Source: Streptococcus cristatus (GTDB lineage Bacteria; Bacillota; Bacilli; Lactobacillales; Streptococcaceae). From it: a stretch of 64,000 nucleotides of DNA. This document shows, piece by piece, positions 55,611 to 64,000 of the stretch. The number at the start of each line of letters is the position of its first letter. Position 1 is the first letter of the stretch. A program made the position numbers and the translations under genes. The notes under the pieces were generated by a model that had not been told where the DNA came from, searched no databases, and saw only the letters and a program-made list of their open reading frames with translations. The stretch is from NCBI RefSeq assembly GCF_003943505.1, contig NZ_RJPS01000006.1, forward strand, positions 77,124 through 141,123. The letters run 5' to 3'.

Positions 55611-55650
55611 GGCAAAAACGGACTGAAACTTTAAACATTTCAGTCCGTTT
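55611..55650. terminator. Terminator of the second two-component operon
   Basis: A perfect 13-bp stem (55616-55628 with 55638-55650) with T-rich flanks. On the minus strand it follows the kinase stop by 23 bp. Confidence 0.85.
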
Positions 55651-55673
55651 AGTATTTTTATTGATTTCCTTTG

Positions 55674-56711
55674 TTATTTGCCTTTTAAAGCTACAGTCAA
55701 TTCGACACAAGCTCCTCCTTGGTCTGGATTGAGCAGGGTCAGACGACCACCATGCAAGAGAGCGACCTGCTTAGAAAAGGCTAAGCCGATTCCATGATGG
55801 GGATTAGCTGAATTGCGACTTTGATCACTCTGGTAGAAGAGCTGTTCCGCTCCCAGCAGCATCTCCTCTGAAAATGAAGGGCCGTTGTTCCAGATAGCAA
55901 AAACCAACTGATCCTGCTGCACTGATACCGTTAGCTTCACTTTCTTTTGACCCTGGTCTGCATGTTCAAGCGCATTCAGTAAAATATTGAGCAAAGCCCG
56001 TTTGAGATAGTCCAAGTGAATCGACAAAATCAGACTAAGATCACAATCTTCTTGGAGATAAAAACGATAGCTTTCCTGTTTGCTGAATAGTGCCCAGTCG
56101 TCCTGTAGAGAGGCCAAAAAGTCCTCCAAGGAAAGCTGACTAAACTGATTAGAATCAATCTGAAAAGTCTTAGCGTAATCAATCAAAGAACCACAATACT
56201 CTTCCATCTTGTGGCTGGCCTGCAAAATCTCAGCAGCATAGTCTGCCTGCGGCTGGCTCAACTGCGCCAATTCCAAGAGCTCAGCATTCCCCTTAATCAC
56301 AGTTAGGGGCGTCTTCAAATCGTGCGATGTCGCTGATAGCTGTAAAATCAACTCCTGATTATGCTGCTGCTCTTTTTCTAGAAGACGAGCATTTTCTTGG
56401 TGGCTGCTTCGTAAATCGCTATAAACTTCGAGCATTTCCTCGATCCGAAAAAGCTGGCTTTGATTTTCTTCTAAAAGCTTCTCGCTCGTTAGCATTTTTA
56501 TTTCTCTGTCGATTTTTCGGAGCAATTTCAAAATATGATAAAAAGTAATCAGTAGCAAGCTCCCTGCCCAAAAGAACAAGGTGAAAAGAACGTGATTACT
56601 TCCTTGCGTAAATTCATAGCCTATAAGCACAAAAATCAAAACATGAAAAAAGACGATTTTTAAACTGGTTGTCCAGACTAGGCTTTTGAAATTTCGGGTT
56701 CTAATTGCCAT
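55674..56711 (-). CDS. Sensor histidine kinase of the ABC-linked operon
   Basis: 345 residues with two N-terminal helices and almost no extracellular loop, then a coiled region. H-box SATSHDLKTPLTVI, N-box LLNILLNALEHA, G-box HHGIGLAFSKQV. Such intramembrane-sensing kinases often read the state of a neighbouring ABC transporter. It overlaps the regulator gene by 34 bases. Confidence 0.92.
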   Translation of the reverse strand: MAIRTRNFKSLVWTTSLKIVFFHVLIFVLIGYEFTQGSNHVLFTLFFWAGSLLLITFYHILKLLRKIDREIKMLTSEKLLEENQSQLFRIEEMLEVYSDLRSSHQENARLLEKEQQHNQELILQLSATSHDLKTPLTVIKGNAELLELAQLSQPQADYAAEILQASHKMEEYCGSLIDYAKTFQIDSNQFSQLSLEDFLASLQDDWALFSKQESYRFYLQEDCDLSLILSIHLDYLKRALLNILLNALEHADQGQKKVKLTVSVQQDQLVFAIWNNGPSFSEEMLLGAEQLFYQSDQSRNSANPHHGIGLAFSKQVALLHGGRLTLLNPDQGGACVELTVALKGK

Positions 56712-57367
56712 CTATAGCCTACTCCTCTCACTGTTGCGATTGCTTGCAGCCCTTCTTGTTTGCATTTTTGACGAATCTGATACACGTATTCTGAGATGGA
56801 GCGAAGCTGTGTTTCTGAGCTTTCTGGGTAAAGCAAGGTATGCAGGCGTTCAGCTGAAAAGGTCTGCTTGGGATTGCTAGCAAGTAAATGCAGTAACTTA
56901 AACTCTCGCTCTGAAAATTTCAAGACTTTACCAAAACAGGCAACTTCATAGCGCTCTGGATAAAATTGACAAGAAGCAATTTCAGAATATCGCTCCTCCC
57001 GCCTCTCCTCCCGCCGAAGATGAGCTCTGACACGCGCCAGCAATTCTTTGGTCCCAAAAGGCTTGACAATATAGTCATCTGCACCACGAAAGAGCCCTTC
57101 CACTTTGTCCGCCTCCAACTCCTTGGCCGTCAGAAAGATGATTGGACACGAAAGATGAGGACGAATGTAGGAACACAGCTCAAAACCATTAACAGGCTCC
57201 ATCATCACATCCAGTAGAATCAAGTCATATCCGACAAAATGCAGCAGCTCTAGCTCTTCTATCCGATCAAGCGTCGTCACATCATAAGCGTCGATCTCTA
57301 GGACGTTTTTCACCAGCTTCAAAATGCTCTGGTCGTCATCAACCACCAAAATACGATACTGTCTCAT
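56678..57367 (-). CDS. OmpR/PhoB-family response regulator of the ABC-linked operon
   Basis: 229 residues from MRQYRILVVDDDQS. Receiver with VVDDD, phospho-acceptor Asp in LILLDVMM, and DYIVKPFG; winged helix with SEREFKLLHLLA and TVRGVGYRW. The earlier in-frame ATG overlaps a perfect -10, so this later ATG is chosen. No ribosome site. Probably translated from both an internal leaderless transcript and the operon transcript. Confidence 0.9.
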   Translation of the reverse strand: MRQYRILVVDDDQSILKLVKNVLEIDAYDVTTLDRIEELELLHFVGYDLILLDVMMEPVNGFELCSYIRPHLSCPIIFLTAKELEADKVEGLFRGADDYIVKPFGTKELLARVRAHLRREERREERYSEIASCQFYPERYEVACFGKVLKFSEREFKLLHLLASNPKQTFSAERLHTLLYPESSETQLRSISEYVYQIRQKCKQEGLQAIATVRGVGYRWQLEPEISKA

Positions 57368-57374
57368 GATTTCC

Positions 57375-57383
57375 ATTATAGCA
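57375..57383 (-). promoter_or_regulatory. Extended -10 promoter before the response regulator
   Basis: TGcTATAAT on the minus strand, hexamer 57375-57380, no good -35. The ATG starts eight bases after the hexamer. Confidence 0.55.
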
Positions 57384-57388
57384 TACCT

Positions 57389-58111
57389 CTAGCGAACATC
57401 TCGTTTCAAGCTTAAGAATATAGCAGAACTCCAAACCAAAGCTAGCCAGAACAGCTGTATCCCCAGACCTGATAAATCTATTGAATGCTGAAGCCCTTCA
57501 TACTCAAAAAGATTTAGGGTAGCTAGATCGGGCAGGTATCTTGCTTCCTTGATAAAAGTTACCAATAAACGACTGAGACCAATCAAGAGAGGAAAGAGCA
57601 CCGACACCGGCACAACCCAAGATTGAAATAGCAGAGCTAGGCCGGCAGTTAAAAAAGCCAGAAAAAGATTGCTGAGAAGACCAAAAGAGCTGTAATAAAG
57701 GAATTTCCCCAGTAAAATCCAGCTAAAATCTAGGTCAAATCGAGCCAGCATCACAAAGAAACAGCCGCCTATCATAACACTATAGAGAACCAAGAGCAGC
57801 AAGAACAGAAAAAGGATTTTCCCAACCAACCAAGCCCTTCTATTTGATACGGTTAGAAAATTCGTTCTCATCCCAGACTTGACAAACTCCTGAGCAAAAT
57901 AGAGCGAAGTAAAGATGACGATGACAGGCTGCGCCAGATAGAGGGAATGCAAAGTCTCGCTCAGAGCTTTCGTCTGGCCAACTGCTGTCTGACTATAGTC
58001 AAGATTCATTAGAAAAAATGGAACAGCTACCAGAGCTACCAAGGCTGCACCAAGAGCGAGATAGTAAGAACGGAACTTAATCCATTCACTTCTAAGCAGA
58101 GCTTTTATCAT
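57389..58111 (-). CDS. ABC-2 type permease, second subunit
   Basis: 240 residues from MIKALLRSEWIKFRS; the ATG shares a base with the previous stop (TGATG) and has GGAGG upstream. Six helices in ABC-2 layout. The longer frame overlapping the first permease is not used. The paired permeases resemble those of lantibiotic-immunity (LanE/LanG-like) transporters. Confidence 0.85.
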   Translation of the reverse strand: MIKALLRSEWIKFRSYYLALGAALVALVAVPFFLMNLDYSQTAVGQTKALSETLHSLYLAQPVIVIFTSLYFAQEFVKSGMRTNFLTVSNRRAWLVGKILFLFLLLLVLYSVMIGGCFFVMLARFDLDFSWILLGKFLYYSSFGLLSNLFLAFLTAGLALLFQSWVVPVSVLFPLLIGLSRLLVTFIKEARYLPDLATLNLFEYEGLQHSIDLSGLGIQLFWLALVWSSAIFLSLKRDVR

Positions 58112-58899
58112 CAGTAGCGCCCTCCTAAATCTGTCTTCAAAAAGCGCAGAGAAGTCATGCCGCCGATGATTAGTATCCATGCGCCAAGTATCAACAGCCC
58201 TTGCAAGGGATTGTTGACATATTGGGAAGTTGGCGTTGCAGCAAACAACTCTCCTGCTGGCTGTGGCAGATAAGCTCCCCAACTCGTGTGAGCTGCCAGG
58301 TAATTTCCCAGATTATATATCTGTGGCACGAGAAAAAGCAGAGGAACTAGCATGGTCCGAGCCAATAAACCTAACAAAAATGAAAGGATTCCCAATAAGG
58401 TCAGAGATAAGATTTTCCACAAAATCAAACTCCAAGCTGCCTGATTGAGCAGAATCGGATCAAGCCCTTCCTTTCCTAAAGCCAGATGCATGACCATATA
58501 ACTACAGTAGATTGATAAAAAGCTACTGGCAAGAGAAAAGCAAGCAAAGGTCATAAGTTTCCCCACAAGCAGCTTCAGGCGGTTATTACAGGTCAAGAGG
58601 CTAGTTCTCAAGCTATGAGACTGAAATTCCATAGCCCCCAAAATTCCAGCTAAAATGACCAAAACCATGCCCGCCATAGAGGCCCCGTTGAGACCCAGAT
58701 ATTCCAGCGGATCAATGGCTTCTGCCAGGCCGGGAACCGTCTCAGGTGTGGCATCTAAGCCGACAGATAAATACTGTCGGCCCTCCAGCCAGGATACGGC
58801 AGGCACCAAGAGCAGCATGAAGGCTATACTCACTCTGAAAGCCTTGGTTGAGCGAATTTTCAACCATTCTGAATGCAATAAGGACATCGTTTCTTTCAT
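58111..58899 (-). CDS. ABC-2 type permease, first subunit
   Basis: 262 residues starting MKETMSLLHSEWLKIRSTKAF, six helices. GAGG lies six bases upstream within the end of the ATPase gene. Begins one base after the ATPase stop. Likely dimerises with the second permease. Confidence 0.87.
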   Translation of the reverse strand: MKETMSLLHSEWLKIRSTKAFRVSIAFMLLLVPAVSWLEGRQYLSVGLDATPETVPGLAEAIDPLEYLGLNGASMAGMVLVILAGILGAMEFQSHSLRTSLLTCNNRLKLLVGKLMTFACFSLASSFLSIYCSYMVMHLALGKEGLDPILLNQAAWSLILWKILSLTLLGILSFLLGLLARTMLVPLLFLVPQIYNLGNYLAAHTSWGAYLPQPAGELFAATPTSQYVNNPLQGLLILGAWILIIGGMTSLRFLKTDLGGRY

Positions 58900-58900
58900 T

Positions 58901-59608
58901 TTAAACCTCCTCTGTCAAATCAAAGAAGAGATCTTCTAGACTGTCTGAATCTTGCAGCACCTCTTCCAATGGTCCCTGCTCAATAATTCGCCCATGATGA
59001 ATCAAGACAACATCATCTGTCACCATTTGCACCTCTGACAGAATATGAGAGGATAGAAGTACCGTTTTCCCTAAATCAGCCTGCTGACGGATGAACTTTC
59101 TAAACCACTTAATCCCACTTGGATCTAGTCCATTAGTCGGCTCATCTAATATAAGAAACTGAGGATCACCCAGCAAAGCTGCTGCCAAACCCAAGCGTTG
59201 ACCTTCCCCCAGAGACAGGCTTGACAAAAGGTCCTTCCTCTTATGAGCGATTCCAGTCATCTCCAAAACCTCATCGATCCGAGACTTGGAAATAGCATTG
59301 CTAGCCGCAATAATCCTCAAGTGGTCATAGACCTTTCGATTTGGCAGACCGCCAATGCCGTCAAAGGCTGCACCTACCGTTCTGAGCGGATAAGTCATTG
59401 ACTGATAGGCTTGCCCATCAAAAGTCGCAGTTCCTGCTGTCGCCCAATCTAACCCCAAGAGAATCCTCAAGGTCGAGCTTTTACCAGCACCATTTGGACC
59501 CAGAAAGGCTGTAATCCGACCGCTTCTAGCTGTAAAAGAAATATCTTCTAAAATCTGCTTGCTGCCATGCTTTTTGCAGACTCCTTCTATTTTCACCATA
59601 TGTTCCAT
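58901..59608 (-). CDS. ABC transporter ATP-binding protein (lantibiotic-immunity type)
   Basis: 235 residues. Walker A GPNGAGKSS, signature LSLGEGQRLGLAAALL, Walker B FLILDEPTNGLDP, and switch His in LLSSHILSEV. AAAGGAG precedes the ATG. First gene of a five-gene operon with two permeases and a two-component system. A role in self-protection or resistance to peptide antibiotics is likely; no bacteriocin gene is present in the window. Confidence 0.92.
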   Translation of the reverse strand: MEHMVKIEGVCKKHGSKQILEDISFTARSGRITAFLGPNGAGKSSTLRILLGLDWATAGTATFDGQAYQSMTYPLRTVGAAFDGIGGLPNRKVYDHLRIIAASNAISKSRIDEVLEMTGIAHKRKDLLSSLSLGEGQRLGLAAALLGDPQFLILDEPTNGLDPSGIKWFRKFIRQQADLGKTVLLSSHILSEVQMVTDDVVLIHHGRIIEQGPLEEVLQDSDSLEDLFFDLTEEV

Positions 59609-59633
59609 ACTGAACTCCTTTTGCTTTTTCTTT

Positions 59634-59666
59634 AGTATACAGGGGCAAGTTCAGAGAAAGTTCAGA
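59634..59666 (-). promoter_or_regulatory. ABC/two-component operon promoter with 11-bp-period repeats
   Basis: TATACT (59634-59639) has no good -35. Instead TCTGAACTT occurs twice on the minus strand, at 59658-59666 and 59647-59655, 11 bp apart. Class-II activation by the operon's own OmpR-type regulator is the natural reading. Confidence 0.65.
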
Positions 59667-59670
59667 TAAT

Positions 59671-59697
59671 GAAAAAAACTTGCCTTGCGACAAGTTT
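59671..59697 (-). terminator. Folate operon terminator
   Basis: AAACTTG (59676-59682) pairs with CAAGTTT (59691-59697). TTTTTTC follows on the minus strand, six bases after the folBK stop region. Confidence 0.8.
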
Positions 59698-59703
59698 CTT
59701 TTC

Positions 59704-60516
59704 TCATTTTTCGACTGCATCCCAGAGTTGGCGGATGCTTTTTTTCTGCACCGGATCGACAAAGTGTGGAGCGATTTCCACCAGAGATTGCAAGACAAAA
59801 GCTCGCTCAGCCACATAAGGATGAGGAACAATCAAGTTTGGACTGTATACCTCCTCCTGTCCTATGTAAAGAATATCCAGATCAATCACACGAGGCCCCC
59901 ATTTGATTTCCCGCACGCGACCTAAATCCGCTTCAATAGCTAGCAGCGTCTGCATTAATTCCTCAGGATTGAGCCAGGTTTCAACTTCAACAACTTGATT
60001 GAGAAACGGATCCTGCTCAACGCCGCCCCAAGGCTCTGTCTCGATACGGCTTGATGCCTGCAAAACTCTTATATTTTGCTCTGCTATTTTTTCCAAAGCC
60101 GCACCCAGATTGGCAGATGGGCTGCCTTGATTGCTGCCCAGAGCGATAAAGGCTTTCCGCTTTTGACGCACTAGCTTGACTGAGCAGGTCTCTAGAGGCA
60201 GCGGCACTGGCGCCCAAGGCTTTTTGACCTCCAAGCTGACTTTCTGTACCAAAGGATGATTCAGAAAAATCCGATCAATCAGTTTGTAAGCCAGCGTCTC
60301 AATCAAGTCTTCCTTGCTTTCCTGACACCAGTGGGTCAGATCCTGAGCCAATTCTCCATAGTGGATAGAAGCTGTCAGGTCGCCTGTTTTGGCAGCCCGA
60401 GTCATATCATAGTCCAAAATCAGATCCAGCACAAAACGCTGGCCCAGTTCCTTCTCTGCTCCAAAAACACCATGATAGGCGTACACTTCCAAATCCTTAA
60501 TCCGTAGCTGATCCAT
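59704..60516 (-). CDS. folK: Bifunctional dihydroneopterin aldolase / HPPK
   Basis: 270 residues. Residues 1-115 are FolB ([28 protein letters not shown]). Residues 118-270 are FolK, with [25 protein letters not shown] and [13 protein letters not shown]. It converts dihydroneopterin to hydroxymethyl-dihydropterin and then its diphosphate. The same fusion in S. pneumoniae is SulD. Last gene of folP-folC-folE-folBK. Confidence 0.95.
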   Translation of the reverse strand: MDQLRIKDLEVYAYHGVFGAEKELGQRFVLDLILDYDMTRAAKTGDLTASIHYGELAQDLTHWCQESKEDLIETLAYKLIDRIFLNHPLVQKVSLEVKKPWAPVPLPLETCSVKLVRQKRKAFIALGSNQGSPSANLGAALEKIAEQNIRVLQASSRIETEPWGGVEQDPFLNQVVEVETWLNPEELMQTLLAIEADLGRVREIKWGPRVIDLDILYIGQEEVYSPNLIVPHPYVAERAFVLQSLVEIAPHFVDPVQKKSIRQLWDAVEK

Positions 60517-60543
60517 GACTCTCCTCTCCTTATTGTCAAGTCC

Positions 60544-61078
60544 TTAATGTCCCATCAGTTTGTAAGCTTCATTTTTTAGATCCTTGTCCGTCGCTAAAAC
60601 ACCACGCGCCGCCGTAGTAACCGTTGCAGTGCCAGGCTTTCTGACTCCGCGCATATTCATACACATATGCTCAGCTTCCACCCAGACCAAGGCTCCTTGA
60701 GCACCCAGATAGTCCATCAAGGCCTCAGCAATCTCTACGGTCAATCGCTCTTGAATCTGCGGTTTCTTGGCATAAACCTCAACCGTCCGGGCCAGCTTGG
60801 ACAGACCTGCTACCCGACCATTTGGCACATAGGCGATGTGAACCTTCCCGTAAAATGGCAGGAAGTGATGCTCACACATGGAATGGAAGAAAATATCCTT
60901 CTCCACCACCATATTATTGTCAATGATTTCAAAAGACTTGGATAGATGCTCCTCAGCCGTCTCGCCCAGCCCAGCAAAAATTTCCTGGTACATCTTGGCA
61001 ATGCGGTGAGGTGTCTCCTGCAAGCCCTCACGGCTTCCGTCTTCTCCAACCGCCTCAATAATCTGGGCAACAGCTGCT

Positions 61079-61098
<20 letters not shown>
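60544..61098 (-). CDS. folE: GTP cyclohydrolase I
   Basis: 184 residues from [12 protein letters not shown], with GGAG upstream; overlaps folC by 20 bases. Zinc ligands in [12 protein letters not shown] and HMCMNMRG. First step of pterin synthesis, GTP to dihydroneopterin triphosphate. Confidence 0.97.
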
Positions 61099-63439
<2,341 letters not shown>

Positions 63440-63563
63440 GCAAAGCCAACAGCAGATGCAGCATCCAGTCCTATGAACTGCACTCGACTTCACAAGAAGA
63501 CCTCATCTGCCCCTTGTTTCATTTACCATTTTACCACAATTCCCCTATTTAAGAAAACACTTT

Positions 63564-64000
63564 TTACAAACAGAAGGGCAAAAGGAGGATCAGAATCAAA
63601 TTCCGAAGAAGATGAGCCAGTAAGGACAATTCTAGAGATCCAACCCAAGCTTTTAAGAGCTGGACAAAAGCCATGCCTAAGCTTAGATAAATCAAAAAAC
63701 AGGATAATTCTTCAGGATTTCTCAGAAAAGCAAAGAGAGCGATTCCAAAGGCAATACGCCAACTCTTCCTGTATTTCATCTGCCTGTTTTGCTTAGCCTG
63801 TGATGATATACCAAATAAATCCATGCCAATCAATAGCAAGGAGGAAGCGGAAAAACTGTTTGAGATAAGCTGCTGCAAAGGCGTTAGCTCCGAACTCGAC
63901 TGCCCACAAAGGAGAACAAGACTCGCTGCATTGCTTGCAATCATTAAAAAATAAAGGCAACGTAAGTGCTGAAACCGCTTGGAAGCCCGTAGCTCTATCT
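63564..64000 (-). CDS. Multi-pass membrane protein, 5' end beyond window
   Basis: The minus-strand frame ending at 63564 stays open to the right edge (145 codons), so the ATG at 63944 need not be the start. The visible part reads ELRASKRFQHLRCLYFLMIA then about four helices, ending LLLPFCL. Family not recognised. Followed after 125 bp by the hairpin before folP. Confidence 0.6.
   Translation of the reverse strand, partial: IELRASKRFQHLRCLYFLMIASNAASLVLLCGQSSSELTPLQQLISNSFSASSLLLIGMDLFGISSQAKQNRQMKYRKSWRIAFGIALFAFLRNPEELSCFLIYLSLGMAFVQLLKAWVGSLELSLLAHLLRNLILILLLPFCL

Overview
The window reads as chromosome of a sanguinis/mitis-group oral Streptococcus (S. sanguinis, S. gordonii or a close relative). 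This is inferred from gene content: pyruvate oxidase SpxB, a CopY-CupA-CopA copper operon, the fol/sul order folP-folC-folE-folBK, a fused PabB/PabC, a competence-type SsbB, and a very large YSIRK/LPXTG zinc metalloprotease. No rRNA, tRNA, prophage, insertion sequence or CRISPR array was seen.

Layout. 1-5.2 kb: a BTAD/AAA+ regulator cut by the left edge, then metE-metF behind a perfect MET-box palindrome. 5.3-13.4 kb: small membrane proteins, an AI-2E-type exporter, fused pabB, and an ABC transporter convergent with a two-component system. 13.6-18.4 kb: 6-phospho-beta-glucosidase, a DUF3592 protein, a SemiSWEET and spxB. 18.7-21.8 kb: the copper operon with two CopY boxes. 21.9-27.4 kb: SGNH esterase, HAD phosphatase, a probable DUF3114 protein, a DtxR/MntR regulator, a MarR-EVE pair and a nucleotidyltransferase-like protein. 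27.5-37.0 kb: one 3177-codon M26-type metalloprotease with forty 18-residue repeats and seven G5 domains. 37.2-46.2 kb: a seven-gene, translationally coupled lipid operon. 46.6-54.5 kb: dtd, relA, ssbB, ytpR, thioredoxin, pepA, DUF1846 and small proteins. 54.7-59.6 kb: an XRE-plus-membrane-protein operon and a second ABC/two-component operon. 59.7-63.4 kb: the folate operon, followed by a membrane protein cut by the right edge.

The most unusual system is the operon at 37.2-46.2 kb: a CarS-like CDP-lipid synthase, two PEP-synthase-like phosphotransferases, a PssA-type CDP-alcohol phosphatidyltransferase, a Psd-type decarboxylase, a UbiA prenyltransferase and a GNAT-like protein. Streptococci are generally described as lacking phosphatidylserine and phosphatidylethanolamine, so this looks like a dedicated pathway for an unusual amino-phospholipid, possibly isoprenoid. 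The combination parallels archaeal polar-lipid synthesis.

Other notable signals: a structured 175-bp intergenic repeat in four copies, three next to stop codons; three genes apparently starting at or within a base or two of the transcription start behind extended -10 promoters; and perfect 11-bp-period direct repeats upstream of both ABC operons that fit OmpR-family regulator sites. Folate genes occur at two loci (pabB, and fol), and methionine synthesis through metE/metF uses folate one-carbon units.
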